Shown here: one piece after another, positions 26,804 through 36,115 of the stretch
Layout of the letters: every line of letters starts with the position of its first letter
Numbering within the stretch: the stretch's first letter is position 1
DNA from: Streptomyces sp. Edi2
GTDB taxonomy: Bacteria > Actinomycetota > Actinomycetes > Streptomycetales > Streptomycetaceae
NCBI RefSeq assembly: GCF_040253635.1
Contig: NZ_JBEJGX010000003.1
Location: forward strand, 8,085,501 to 8,149,500
Direction of reading: 5' to 3'
Length of the DNA stretch: 64,000 nucleotides
Notes under the pieces: generated by a model
Databases searched by the model: none
Told to the model about the DNA's origin: nothing
What the model saw: only the letters and a program-made list of their open reading frames with translations
Program-made: the position numbers and the translations under genes

Positions 26804-27595
26804 ATGATGGGACCGGCGCACTCACTGTCCGGGGCCGCGGCCTGGCTGGGGGCGGGTGCGGCGGCCGCTGCCGCCGGACATCCCATGCCCTGGCCGGTGC
26901 TCGTCTGCGGAGCTCTGATCTGTGCCGGTGCGGCACTCGCCCCGGACCTCGACCACAAGTCCGCGACCATCTCGCGGGCCTTCGGGCCGCTCTCGCGGTG
27001 GCTGTGCGAACTGGTCGACGCGATCTCGCACGCGGTCTACAAGGCGACCAAGATGCGCGGTGACTCGAACCGCAACGGAGGCCACCGCACGCTCACCCAC
27101 ACCTGGGTGTGGGCCGTGCTGGTCGGCGCCGGGATGTCGCTGCTGGCGATGCAGGGCGGTCGCTGGGCCGTCCTCGGCATCCTCTTCGTCCATATGGTGC
27201 TCGCCATCGAGGGGCTGTTGTGGCGGGCGGCGCGGGTCTCCAGCGATGTGCTGGTGTGGCTGCTGGGCGCCGCCTCGGCCTGGATCCTGGCCGGCATTCT
27301 CGACCAGCCGGGCAACGGCGCGAGCTGGCTGTTCAGCGAGCCGGGGCAGCAGTACCTCTGGCTGGGGCTCCCGGTCGTACTCGGAGCGCTCGTCCACGAC
27401 ATCGGCGATGCCCTGACCGTCTCGGGCTGCCCCGTCCTGTGGCCCATCCCGATCGGCCGCAAGCGCTGGTACCCGGTGGGCCCGCCCAAGGGCATGCGCT
27501 TCAAGGCCGGCAGCTGGGTGGAGCTGAAGATACTGATGCCGGTGTTCATGCTGCTGGGCGGCGTCGGCGGGCTGAGCGCGCTCGGCTATCTCTGA
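26804..27595 (+). CDS. YdjM-like membrane-bound metal-dependent hydrolase family protein
   Basis: A 263-aa integral membrane protein of the YdjM/DUF457 family. Signature residues are MGPAHSLSGAAAWLG, ALAPDLDHKSAT (conserved D-x-D-H), GHRTLTHTWVWA and HDIGDALTVSGCP, spread among several hydrophobic helices. The family is annotated as inner-membrane metal-dependent hydrolase, but the reaction is unknown. ATG 26804 is preceded by AAGGGG; a second in-frame ATG at 26807 is possible. The last codons and stop sit inside a 13-bp tandem duplication. Confidence 0.88.
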   Translation: MMGPAHSLSGAAAWLGAGAAAAAAGHPMPWPVLVCGALICAGAALAPDLDHKSATISRAFGPLSRWLCELVDAISHAVYKATKMRGDSNRNGGHRTLTHTWVWAVLVGAGMSLLAMQGGRWAVLGILFVHMVLAIEGLLWRAARVSSDVLVWLLGAASAWILAGILDQPGNGASWLFSEPGQQYLWLGLPVVLGALVHDIGDALTVSGCPVLWPIPIGRKRWYPVGPPKGMRFKAGSWVELKILMPVFMLLGGVGGLSALGYL

Positions 27596-27612
27596 CGTGT
27601 ATCTCTGACGTG
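27587..27612. repeat. 13-bp tandem duplication over a stop codon
   Basis: TATCTCTGACGTG occurs at 27587-27599 and again at 27600-27612. The first copy holds the stop codon of the YdjM-like gene. It looks like a recent slippage event with no coding effect. Confidence 0.8.
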
Positions 27613-27793
27613 CGCGACCCGGTCACCGAAGGCTGATGCGGAGGCATGGGGGAGGTCCTGCGTCCTTCCCGCGAGCCTCACGAAGCGGGCGCGCTCGTGG
27701 GCTCTGACCCGCGGGGTCGGCACGGAGCCTGCAGACCGTCGCTGTCGGTGGAATGTCGGTGCGTTGTAGGCCCAGCGGCACAGAATTGCCCGC

Positions 27794-28597
27794 ATGGCTG
27801 AACTTGTCACCACCTCCACTGACGGCACGCCCGTCACTGCTCTCGATCACGGCAGAGGGCCGACGCTGCTCCTCGTACACGGGGGCGGTGGGGACGCCAC
27901 GTCCTGGGACGGCGTCATGCGGTCGCTGGTCGACGACTTCCGGGTGGTCAGGATGACCCGGCGCGTCTATGCCCCGGGGGCGAGTATCCCGCCGATGCAC
28001 TCCATGGCTGTCGAGGCGGCGGACGTGCTGGCAATCGCCGGACTCCTCGACCGGCCTGTGCTCGTGGTCGGTCACTCCTCGGGTGCGGTGGCCGTGTTGG
28101 AAGCCGCCTTGTCGGCGCCCGGGATGTTCGCAGGCTTGTTCCTCTACGAGCCGCCGATGCCCACCAGCTCGCTGGTCGGAGCGGAGGCGGCCCGGCGCGC
28201 CCGCGAGGCCCTCGCCGCAGGGGATCCGGGTGAGGCGATGCGGATCCACCTGCGGGACATCGTCCAACTCCCCGCGGAACTGGTCGACACCCTGGTCGTG
28301 GATCCGACGGGGCTGGCTGTGTTCGCTTCGAAGGCGGCGGGGCAGGTCGCCGATGTCGATGCGCTCGATGCGCTCGGGGTCGGCATCGACCGCTTCAGGC
28401 GGCTCGATGTGCCGACCACCCTGGTCGAGGGCGACATGAGCCCGGCGCACCTGCGGGAGCGACTGGCCGACTTGGCGGTCACCCTGCCCACGGCCCAGGT
28501 CCGCACCCTCGCGGGCCAGGGGCATGCGGCTCACCTCACAGCCCCTGAGGTACTGGCGGACGCGATCCGGGAGGCGGCCGAGCGGGTGTTCAGCTGA
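27794..28597 (+). CDS. alpha/beta hydrolase
   Basis: A 267-aa alpha/beta-hydrolase-fold protein. The oxyanion segment is LLLVHGGGGDATSW, the nucleophile elbow VVGHSSGAV (Ser about 97), the acid Asp/Glu region LVEGDMSPAHL and the His in GQGHAAHLTAPE. The core sequence is of the haloperoxidase/esterase type, so the substrate is not predictable. No good ribosome binding site precedes ATG 27794; the message may be leaderless or start slightly differently. It is followed after about 220 bp by a second hydrolase. Confidence 0.88.
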   Translation: MAELVTTSTDGTPVTALDHGRGPTLLLVHGGGGDATSWDGVMRSLVDDFRVVRMTRRVYAPGASIPPMHSMAVEAADVLAIAGLLDRPVLVVGHSSGAVAVLEAALSAPGMFAGLFLYEPPMPTSSLVGAEAARRAREALAAGDPGEAMRIHLRDIVQLPAELVDTLVVDPTGLAVFASKAAGQVADVDALDALGVGIDRFRRLDVPTTLVEGDMSPAHLRERLADLAVTLPTAQVRTLAGQGHAAHLTAPEVLADAIREAAERVFS

Positions 28598-28820
28598 CTT
28601 CTCGCCGGGGCTGAGGGGTGTGCCGAGGTGGTGTGCCCAACGGGCCGCAGTCCGTCCGGTGAAGGCCGGATGCCGCCGGCTCAAGCAGGTGACCGGGAAC
28701 GTTTCCGGGTTCCCCTCAGCGGTTTCGTGGTGTGCGGACGGACGCGGTGCTTGCTTGCCCGGCCGCGCGCGTCCTGCCGCGAGATGGCGGGAACGGGTCT
28801 GATCGATGGGGAGGGTAGGC

Positions 28821-29525
28821 GTGTTCACATCGCGCGAACGCAGTGCAGCGCTGACGGAGTGGCAAGGGGAGGGCGTGGTCAAGGCGGTGGCTCTGCTGCT
28901 GCCCGGTGGGTTCGTCCGCAGTCGGCGGGGGCCGCTGAAGATCGCTGAGGTGGGACTGCAGGACCTGGTGGCCGAACTCACGGAGCGGGGACGCTCCGAC
29001 GGCATCGCCGTGCACCTGCTCCACTACCGCTATCGGGGCTGGAACGGTGATGCCGCAGACACGGCCGTCGACACCCGCTGGGCGCTGGACGAGATCAGCC
29101 GTCGCTACGGCGACGTCCCCGTCGTACTGATCGGCAACTCGCTCGGTGGTCGCGCTGCCTTCTGGACTGCCGGCCACCCCTCCGTGGTGGGTGTGGCCGG
29201 TATCGCCCCCTGGCTGCCGGGCGGCGACCCGGTGGAGCATCTGGCGGGCCGCCGGGTGCTGATCATCCACGGTGAGCGGGACCGCAGTGCGGCGAGCGCC
29301 GCCCGATCGTTGGAGTACGCCAGGCGGGCCCGCGAAGTGGTGCCGGACCTGGGCCGGTACGAGGTGCCCGACGGCCGTCACTACCTGATCAAACGGGCCG
29401 ACGACGTCCGCGCCCTCACCACGGCCTTTGTGCTCGCCGTCCTTGGAGCGGGGCCGTCGCCCGCCCCCTCCGGCGACCTGCGTACCCCGCTGCCGTCCCG
29501 GGCCGGGAGCCTTTCCGGGCCCTGA
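28821..29525 (+). CDS. alpha/beta hydrolase (dienelactone hydrolase-like)
   Basis: A 234-aa serine-hydrolase-fold protein. Visible are AVALLLPGGFVRSRRG, the LHYRYRGWNGDAADTAVDTR segment, the nucleophile elbow VLIGNSLGGRAA, the acid region VLIIHGERDRSA and the His in PDGRHYLIK. This matches the small alpha/beta-hydrolase (DLH-like/KANL3-like) group of actinobacteria. GTG 28821 sits six bases after GGGAGGG, which favours it over the ATG-type start 15 bases upstream. The C-terminal 25 residues are a Pro/Ser-rich tail. Confidence 0.8.
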   Translation: MFTSRERSAALTEWQGEGVVKAVALLLPGGFVRSRRGPLKIAEVGLQDLVAELTERGRSDGIAVHLLHYRYRGWNGDAADTAVDTRWALDEISRRYGDVPVVLIGNSLGGRAAFWTAGHPSVVGVAGIAPWLPGGDPVEHLAGRRVLIIHGERDRSAASAARSLEYARRAREVVPDLGRYEVPDGRHYLIKRADDVRALTTAFVLAVLGAGPSPAPSGDLRTPLPSRAGSLSGP

Positions 29526-29622
29526 TCCCGCGCCGGCGACGTCCTCGCGGCGACCTCGCGGAGGCCGCGCGCGCTGCGGTCGGCTCCGTAACAGCCGTGC
29601 CGGGCTCCGCCCGTGCCCCGTA

Positions 29623-31404
29623 TCAGCCGTGCCAGGACCGCCACAGCGCGGCGTACGCGCCACCGGCCGAGACCAGTTCGTCGTGGCTGCCGAGCTCGCT
29701 GATCCGGCCTTCCTCGACGACCGCGATCACATCGGCGTCATGGGCGGTGTGCAGCCGGTGCGCGATCGCCACGACCGTACGGCCCTCCAGCACCCTGCTC
29801 AGCGAGCGCTCCAGATGGCGGGCCGCCCGCGGGTCGAGCAGGGACGTCGCCTCGTCCAGCACCAGGGTGTGCGGATCGGCGAGCACCAGCCGGGCCAGTG
29901 CGATCTGCTGGGCCTGGGCGGGCGTCAGCGTGTGGCCGCCCGAGCCCACCCCGGTGTCCAGCCCCTTGTCCAGGGCCCGCGCCCAGTCGTCGGCGTCCAC
30001 CGCGCCGAGCGCCGCCCATAGTTCGGCATCGGCCGCACCGCTGCGCGCCAGCAGGAGGTTGTCGCGGAGCGAGCCGACGAAGACATGGTGTTCCTGGTTG
30101 ACCAGTGCCACCTGCTCGCGGATCCGCTCGGCCGGCAGCGCGGAGAGTTCGGCGCCGCCCAGCGTGACGCTGCCCACCCGGGGGCCGTAGATGCCCGCCA
30201 GGAGCCGGCCCAGTGTCGACTTGCCGGCGCCGGAGGGCCCGACCAGCGCCAGCCGGGTCCCCGGACGGACCCGCAACGACACCTCCCGGAGCACATCGAC
30301 GCCCGCACGGTAGCCGAAGCTGACCCCGTCGGCGCGGACCTCCCGGCCGTCCGGGAACCGCTCCGCAGCGGTGTCCTCCGGCTCGATCTCCCGGACGCCG
30401 ACGAGCCGGGCGATGGACACCTGGGCCACCTGCAGCTCGTCGTACCAGCGCAGGACCATGCCGACCGGCTCGATCATCATCTGCGCCAGCAGTGCCCCGG
30501 TCGTCAGCTGCCCCGGAGTGATCCATCCCTGGATGACGAAGGCTCCGCCGAGCAGCAACACCGAGCCCAGGAGCAGCACATGGGTCAGATCGACGACGGG
30601 GAAGAGCACCGAGCGCAGATAGAGCGTGTAGCGCTCCCACTGGGTCCACGATCGGATCCGGTCCTCCGACAGGGCGATCCGGCGGGCGCCCAGCCGGTGA
30701 GCCTCGACCGTACGCCCCGCGTCCACGGACTCGGTGAGCACCGCGGACACCGCCGCGTAACCGGCCGCCTCGGAGCGGTAGGCGCTCGGTGCCCGTTTGA
30801 AGTACCAGCGGCAGCCGACGACCAGTAGTGGCAGGGCGATGAGTACGGACAGCGCGAGCGGCGGTGCGGTCACCGTCAGCCCGCCGAGCAGCAGCGCCAC
30901 CCACACCACGCCGATGGACAGCTGCGGAACGGCCTCGCGCATCGCGCTGGAGAGCCGGTCGATATCGGTGGTGATCCGCGACAGCAGGTCGCCGGTGCCG
31001 GCCCGCTCCAGAACGCCCGGCGGCAGCGCCACGGACCGTACGAGGAAGTCCTCGCGCAGATCCGCGAGCATCTGCTCACCGAGCATCGCTCCCCGCAGCC
31101 GGACCATGCGGACGAACACCGTCTGGGCGGCCAGCGCCACGGCGAACAGCCCGATGGTGCGCTCCAGCGGGAGGTCACGGGCCCCCGCGGACAGCTTCTC
31201 GACGACTCCGCCGAGCAGATACGGGCCGGCCATGGAGGCGATCACCGCGGCCGCGTTCACGGCGACCAGCAGGGTGAACGCCCTGCGGTGACGGCGGATC
31301 AGGCCGCCGACATAGCTGCGCACCGTGGCCGGCGAGCCGACCGGAAGGGTGGTGAGGGTCTGCGGGGCGTCCGGATCGTGCTCCGGCGGCGCCAGGCCGA
31401 TCAT
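29623..31404 (-). CDS. ABC exporter half-transporter, degenerate signature
   Basis: A 593-aa six-helix ABC half-exporter (membrane domain about 30-330, ATPase about 350-590). Walker A GPSGAGKST, Walker B TLVLDEATSLLD and H-loop VAIAHRLHT are intact. The signature is LTPAQAQQ instead of LSGGQ, so the ATP site built with the partner's Walker A is degenerate. The start ATG 31404 overlaps the stop of the upstream partner by four bases (ATGA). The pair forms a heterodimer. Likely substrates are lipids, peptides or drugs; none is indicated. Confidence 0.93.
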   Translation of the reverse strand: MIGLAPPEHDPDAPQTLTTLPVGSPATVRSYVGGLIRRHRRAFTLLVAVNAAAVIASMAGPYLLGGVVEKLSAGARDLPLERTIGLFAVALAAQTVFVRMVRLRGAMLGEQMLADLREDFLVRSVALPPGVLERAGTGDLLSRITTDIDRLSSAMREAVPQLSIGVVWVALLLGGLTVTAPPLALSVLIALPLLVVGCRWYFKRAPSAYRSEAAGYAAVSAVLTESVDAGRTVEAHRLGARRIALSEDRIRSWTQWERYTLYLRSVLFPVVDLTHVLLLGSVLLLGGAFVIQGWITPGQLTTGALLAQMMIEPVGMVLRWYDELQVAQVSIARLVGVREIEPEDTAAERFPDGREVRADGVSFGYRAGVDVLREVSLRVRPGTRLALVGPSGAGKSTLGRLLAGIYGPRVGSVTLGGAELSALPAERIREQVALVNQEHHVFVGSLRDNLLLARSGAADAELWAALGAVDADDWARALDKGLDTGVGSGGHTLTPAQAQQIALARLVLADPHTLVLDEATSLLDPRAARHLERSLSRVLEGRTVVAIAHRLHTAHDADVIAVVEEGRISELGSHDELVSAGGAYAALWRSWHG

Positions 31405-33203
31405 GCGGTCTCCTCGATCGGGGCGGTCGGCATGGCCGGCTCGGGGTCCGGTTCGCGGGTGACGATCGCGCGGTAGTCGGGGTGGCTGTGCAGCAGTTCG
31501 CGGTGGGTCGCCTCGGCGACGGCCTTCCCCTCCTGGAGGAACACCACCTGTTCGGCCCGGTCCAGCAGGAGCGTGCTGGAGGTGAGCACGACCGTCGTAC
31601 GCCCCTTCCTGATCTCCCGCAGGCCCTCGGCGATCCGGGCCTCGGTGTGCGCGTCGACGGCGCTGGTCGGTTCGTCGAGCACCAGCACCTCCGGGTCGGC
31701 GACCAGCGACCTGGCGAGGGCGAGCCGCTGGCGCTGCCCGCCGGACAGCGAGCGGCCGCGCTCGGTGATGTGGGTGTGCATCGGGTCTCCCGAGTCGTCG
31801 GCGGACGCCTGCGCGAGCGCGGTCAGCACATCGCCGCACTGCGCAGCGGTCAGCGCCTCCTTCGCGCCCACCCGGCCGGATGCCGGTACGTCGAGCAGTT
31901 CGCCGAGCGTGCCCGAGAGCAGCATCGGGTCCTTGTCCTGGACGAGCACGGCACCACGGGCCGTGTCACGTGCCAGGTCGTCCAGCGGGGTGCCGCCGAG
32001 CACGACCGGGACCGGCACGGAGCGGTCTCCGCCGCCCTCGGCTGGCTGCGGCGGGTGTCCGCCGAGGCGTTCGGCGAGCCGGCCCGCGCTGTCGGGGTCG
32101 CCGCAGACCACCGCGGTCAGCCGGCCGGCCGCGGCGGTCAGGCCGCTGACCGGGTCGTGCAGATCGCCGGTGGGTGCCGCCTCGCGGCCCGTGTCCCGTC
32201 CGCCGGCCGGGCGGCTCTGTGCCAGTACGCGGGCCGTGCGCGTGGTGGACGGTTTGGCGAAGGAATAGGCCTGGGCGATCTCTTCGAAGTGTCTGAGGGG
32301 GAGGAGCAGGAAGGTGACCGCGCTGTAGACGGTGACGAGATCGCCGACGGCGAGGGTGCCGTCGAGGGCCAGCCGGGTGCCGTACCAGACCACCGCGATG
32401 AGCAGCAGGCCCGGCAGCAGTACCTGGATGGCCGAGATCAGCGACCACATCCGGGCGCTGCGGACGGCAGCCTGGCGCACTTCCTGGGAGGCGCTGCGGT
32501 AGCGGCCGAGGAAAAGCTCCTCGCCGCCGATGCCGCGCAGGACGCGCAGTCCGGCGACGGTGTCGGAGGCCAGCTCGGTGGCCTGGCCGGCCTTCTCGCG
32601 CTGTGCGTCGGCGCGCCGGGTGGCGTGCGGCAGCAACGGCAGTACGGCCAGGGCCATGACGGGCACGCCGACGGCTACCAGGACGCCGAGCTCCGGCCGG
32701 TAGAGGGCCAGGGCGACGGAGACGCCGATGGCGGCGACCGCGGCGGCAGCGAACCGGGAGAGCGCTTCGACGAACCAGCCGATCTTCTCCAGGTCGCCGG
32801 TGCTGACGGCGACGATCTCGCCGGCCGCGACCCGCCGCGTCATGGCCGATCCCAGTTCCGTGGTCTTGCGGGCGAGCAGTTGCTGCATCCGGGCGACGGC
32901 GGTGATCCAGTTGGTGACGGCCGCGCGGTGCAGCATCGTGCCACCGATCGCGATCAGGGCGCCCAGGGCCAGGATCAGGGAGCCGGCCAGGAGGAGCCGC
33001 CCGGCGTCGCGGTCCACCACGGCCTGGACGGCCATACCCACCGGCACCGGGGAGGCGGCGATGCCGCCGAAGTTCACCAGCCCCCAGGCGAGGGCCTTGA
33101 GCTGCCCGCCGAGCTGTTGTGCGCACAGCCAGCGGAGAAAGGCGCCGCCCGTACGGACGTCAGGGACGCCCGGGTCGGGATGCGGAAGGTCGCGAATGTG
33201 CAT
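31401..33203 (-). CDS. ABC exporter half-transporter, degenerate Walker A
   Basis: A 600-aa partner of the preceding subunit. The membrane domain (about 30-330) is clear. In the ATPase the Walker A position reads CGDPDSAGRLAERLG, without G-K-S/T, and the H-loop His is replaced (VLTSSTLLL). The signature LSGGQRQRLALARSLV and Walker B VLVLDEPTSAVD are intact. So one composite ATP site (partner Walker A with this signature) is canonical and the other is not. The start is taken at ATG 33203 (MHIRDLPHPDPGVPDVR), where the usual family N-terminus begins; an ATG at 33353 would add 50 low-quality residues. Confidence 0.9.
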   Translation of the reverse strand: MHIRDLPHPDPGVPDVRTGGAFLRWLCAQQLGGQLKALAWGLVNFGGIAASPVPVGMAVQAVVDRDAGRLLLAGSLILALGALIAIGGTMLHRAAVTNWITAVARMQQLLARKTTELGSAMTRRVAAGEIVAVSTGDLEKIGWFVEALSRFAAAAVAAIGVSVALALYRPELGVLVAVGVPVMALAVLPLLPHATRRADAQREKAGQATELASDTVAGLRVLRGIGGEELFLGRYRSASQEVRQAAVRSARMWSLISAIQVLLPGLLLIAVVWYGTRLALDGTLAVGDLVTVYSAVTFLLLPLRHFEEIAQAYSFAKPSTTRTARVLAQSRPAGGRDTGREAAPTGDLHDPVSGLTAAAGRLTAVVCGDPDSAGRLAERLGGHPPQPAEGGGDRSVPVPVVLGGTPLDDLARDTARGAVLVQDKDPMLLSGTLGELLDVPASGRVGAKEALTAAQCGDVLTALAQASADDSGDPMHTHITERGRSLSGGQRQRLALARSLVADPEVLVLDEPTSAVDAHTEARIAEGLREIRKGRTTVVLTSSTLLLDRAEQVVFLQEGKAVAEATHRELLHSHPDYRAIVTREPDPEPAMPTAPIEETA

Positions 33204-33430
33204 GATGTCCCAGGCGAAGTCGTGGTGGGTGGGCGGCAACAGGCCGTTGCGGCAGGCGAAATGCCCCTCTCGCCCGTCTCGTTTCCGGCGGAGGTCCTGG
33301 AAGACTGGCCCGCGACGTGGGCGGATTTCAAACGGTTTTTCCGCTGTGGCCATGCGATCCGGACAATCGTGCGGTGGCGGCCCGCGGGCGGCGTCGGGTG
33401 CCCGCCGGCTGCCAGGCCGACGGTGCGACC

Positions 33431-34198
33431 ATGGGCGTCATGCGAACAGCGGGCAGTGCGATGCGGATGGCGGCGGTGGTTGCGGCGGGACTGGTCCTTC
33501 TGGCGGGCTGTGGCGGCGGTGCGACCGGCGGCAAGGACGGGGACGGCAAGGGCGAGGGCGCGGGTAAGGGGGAGCGCCCCGGCGGCCCGGCCCGGGGCGC
33601 GTCGGCCACCACCCACCTCAAGAACATCCCCGAGGTCGGCACTGCCCTGCGGTCGCGGATCCCGGCCGGCTCCCGGCAGGTCGTGGCGGTCTACGGCAAG
33701 GGCGTGAACTCCACCCAGGCCACGGTCGTCCTCTACGACAAGGGCACCAAGGGCTGGGACCGCAAGGGCAGTTGGACCGCCCACAACGGCCGGCGCGGCT
33801 GGACGGTGGACCACCACGAAGGGGACAAGCGCAGCCCCGTCGGGGTCTTCCCGCTCACCGATGCCGGCGGGGTGCTCCAGGACCCCGGCGCCAAGCTGCC
33901 CTATACGCACTCATCGGCGTTCACCCCGCCGTCGTACTGGTCCAGGAACACCCGGCACGACTTCGACTACGTCGTCGCGATCAACTACAACCGCGTGAAG
34001 GGAACCTCCCCGCTGGACCCGACCCGTCCGCAGGGCGAGTCCAAGGGCGGCGGGGTCTGGCTGCACCTGGACCACGGCAGTGGAACCTCCGCATGTGTCA
34101 GCGTCCCGAAGGCCGGGATGCAGGCATTGCTGCGCGCCCTCGATCCCGCGCGGCACCCCGTGGTGGTCATGGGGGACAGGGCGCACCTGGCGGGGTGA
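33431..34198 (+). CDS. L,D-transpeptidase-like lipoprotein
   Basis: A 255-aa exported protein. An N-terminal hydrophobic stretch ends in a lipobox VLLAGC (about 25-30), followed by a Gly/Lys-rich linker and a YkuD-type L,D-transpeptidase-like core. The catalytic segment is WLHLDHGSGTSACVSVP, with the conserved His, the S-x-C arrangement and Cys. RSPVGVFPLTDAGGV is the family's upstream strand. It would cross-link peptidoglycan or act as a related cell-wall amidase; many such Streptomyces proteins are unproven. Start ATG 33431, or 33440; neither has a strong ribosome binding site. Confidence 0.85.
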   Translation: MGVMRTAGSAMRMAAVVAAGLVLLAGCGGGATGGKDGDGKGEGAGKGERPGGPARGASATTHLKNIPEVGTALRSRIPAGSRQVVAVYGKGVNSTQATVVLYDKGTKGWDRKGSWTAHNGRRGWTVDHHEGDKRSPVGVFPLTDAGGVLQDPGAKLPYTHSSAFTPPSYWSRNTRHDFDYVVAINYNRVKGTSPLDPTRPQGESKGGGVWLHLDHGSGTSACVSVPKAGMQALLRALDPARHPVVVMGDRAHLAG

Positions 34199-34265
34199 GC
34201 GCCCGGGGCGCGGTGCGCGTCCGAGGGGCGCGCGCCACCGGACCACCCGCGACACCGGAGGCCAC

Positions 34266-34299
34266 GGGCCCGGCCGGCGCACCGCCGCCCGCCGGGCCC
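34266..34299. terminator. shared hairpin between convergent genes
   Basis: GGGCCCGGC (34266-34274) pairs with GCCGGGCCC (34291-34299) around a 16-base loop. It lies in the 117-bp gap between the ends of the transpeptidase and GH109-type genes. A second smaller GC hairpin follows near 34297-34315. Confidence 0.5.
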
Positions 34300-34315
34300 C
34301 GCACCGTTGCGGGCC

Positions 34316-35782
34316 TTACCCCTCCGGCTTGGACGAATCCATCCCCGGCCGCGCCTTCTTCCACAGCCCGCGGGTGAAGTCGGGGATCTCCTGCGGGGCG
34401 CCGTTCGCCTTGATCGAGAGGTCGCTCAGCGGCACCGGCGCGGTCCAGGTCGCCGCGTCATAGACATCGAAGTCCGGTACCAGGCCGAGCCGCATGCACT
34501 GCATCAGCCGGAAGACCAGCATGTAGTCCATGCCGCCGTGCCCGCCGGGCGGATTGGCGTGCTCCTTCCAGAGCCAGTGGTCCCACTCCGCGTACTTGGC
34601 GAAGTCGCCCCACTCGTCGTTGCTCTGGTCCGGCTCCAGGTAGATCCGCTCGGGGTAGTCCTCGAAGAGGCCCTTGGTGCCGCCGAGGCTGTTGATCCGG
34701 CTGTAGGGGTGCGGGGTGGAGACGTCGTGCTCCAGCCGGATCACCCGCCCCTTGGCGGTCTGGACGAGGCTGATCGTCCGGTCGCTCCCGATGTACGACT
34801 CCTTCCAGCTGGGGTCGTTCGCCGGCATGTGCTCCTTGCGGTACTTGGCGAGGCCGAGGGCGGGCGTGCCGATGCTGGAGATGCGCACGGCGCGGTCCCC
34901 GCGGTTGATGTCCATGTAGTTGGCGACCGGGCCGAAACCGTGGTTGGGGTAGAGGTCGCCGCGCAGCCGGGTGTGCCACAGCCGCCGCCACGGCCCCTCG
35001 TAGTACGTGGGGTCGAACATCAGGCCGCGCAGATCGTGGATGTACGCACCGGCGCCGTGCAGCAGATCGCCGAACAGGCCCGCATGGGCCATCCGCAGCA
35101 CCCGCATCTCATTCCTGCCGTAGCAGCAGTTCTCCAGCTGCATACAGTGTCTGCGGGTGCGCTCGGAGAGGTGGACCAGTTCCCACAGCTGGTCCAGACG
35201 CAGCGCGAGGGGGCATTCCACGCCCACGTGCTTGCCGTTGAGCATCGCCGTCTTCGCCATCTCGAAGTGCCGGTCCCACGGCGTGGCCGCGTACACGAAG
35301 TCGATGTCGCCGCGCCGGCAGAGGTTTTCGAAGTCCTGGTCGCCGTTGGTGTAGACGGCGGGCGCCGGCTGTCCCGCAGCGGTGACCTTCTTGGCGGCCT
35401 TGGCGGTCTTGTCCTTCACCGGATCGCACAGGGCGACGACGCGGACGCCCGGCATCGCGAGAAAGAGGTCGATCATCGTGCCGCCGCGGTTGCCGAGTCC
35501 GATGATGCCGACGCGGACGGTGCTGCGCCGCTCGAACGGCACCCCGATCATGGTTCTGCCCTTGGCGTCGGGCGACGCGGCGGCGGCCGTGGCGGATTCG
35601 GCCGCCGCGGTCGTCGAGGGTGCGGCCGCCGCGGCCGGTCCGGACGGCAGGCCGCCGAGCCCGAGTCCGGCGCCCGCCGCACCGGCGGTCCACAGCACCG
35701 AACGGCGGCTCGGACCAGCCTCGTCGTGGTTGCCGTCGTGGTGGTGGTCGTGGTCGTGGTTCTGCGAGGGTGCCTCGTTCAT
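34316..35782 (-). CDS. Tat-exported Gfo/Idh/MocA oxidoreductase, GH109-like
   Basis: A 488-aa NAD-dependent protein of the Gfo/Idh/MocA fold, most like GH109 alpha-N-acetylgalactosaminidase types. The N-terminus carries a His/Asp-rich stretch followed by a twin-arginine signal [17 protein letters not shown] (about 25-42), so it is exported folded. The nucleotide-binding motif is [18 protein letters not shown] and the family segments are [29 protein letters not shown] and [21 protein letters not shown] Pro-rich alanine linker follows the signal. The ATG at 35782 has GGAGG upstream. Its function on extracellular glycans is an inference. Confidence 0.88.
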   Translation of the reverse strand: MNEAPSQNHDHDHHHDGNHDEAGPSRRSVLWTAGAAGAGLGLGGLPSGPAAAAAPSTTAAAESATAAAASPDAKGRTMIGVPFERRSTVRVGIIGLGNRGGTMIDLFLAMPGVRVVALCDPVKDKTAKAAKKVTAAGQPAPAVYTNGDQDFENLCRRGDIDFVYAATPWDRHFEMAKTAMLNGKHVGVECPLALRLDQLWELVHLSERTRRHCMQLENCCYGRNEMRVLRMAHAGLFGDLLHGAGAYIHDLRGLMFDPTYYEGPWRRLWHTRLRGDLYPNHGFGPVANYMDINRGDRAVRISSIGTPALGLAKYRKEHMPANDPSWKESYIGSDRTISLVQTAKGRVIRLEHDVSTPHPYSRINSLGGTKGLFEDYPERIYLEPDQSNDEWGDFAKYAEWDHWLWKEHANPPGGHGGMDYMLVFRLMQCMRLGLVPDFDVYDAATWTAPVPLSDLSIKANGAPQEIPDFTRGLWKKARPGMDSSKPEG

Positions 35783-36115
35783 CGGTCCTCCAGGGGAGCG
35801 GTGGTGTGCCGGGGCATACGTGAACCTCGGTCAGGACCCTGTCGGTCGGCGGCCTGAGGCACAAGAGGGCCGATTGGACTCTTGATGCGGCGCTCTTGGA
35901 CTCTTTGCCGCAATACCGGACGGCTCATGGCAACACCGGAGATGCCGTCACCCGCACCTTTCGCAAGTCGCTGAAAAGTCTTGCGGAAAACCTTGACGTG
36001 TCCACAAGGCAAACGGCAGGCTCCGATGCGGACATCCCCCCATGGCGGCCCGGCGCGTGGCTGCACTCGCGGGCGCGGTGCGTCCTGCCGTGCCCCATGA
36101 CCAAGGAGCCGCAAG
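35783..36115. other. divergent region with the amylase promoter
   Basis: 333 bp between the GH109-type gene and the amylase, without a coding frame. It has the GH109 gene's own promoter (minus strand) near 35783-35860 and the amylase promoter region at 35960-36060. Confidence 0.55.
35962..35998 (+). promoter_or_regulatory. inverted repeat and -35-like box upstream of amylase
   Basis: CGCAAG (35962-35967) is mirrored by CTTGCG (35980-35985) with a 12-base spacer. The repeat CTTGCGGAAAACCTTGACG then continues into a TTGACG (35993-35998). Streptomyces amylase promoters are controlled by LacI-type regulators (MalR/AmlR) through CTTGC-containing direct or inverted repeats, so this is the likely operator/promoter. 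The binding assignment is inferred. Confidence 0.6.

Noticed and set aside
34307-35857. A 516-codon frame antisense to the GH109-type gene
   Set aside because: The opposite strand has a clear Tat signal and family motifs. This frame ends in a Val/Arg/Gly-rich run without homology.
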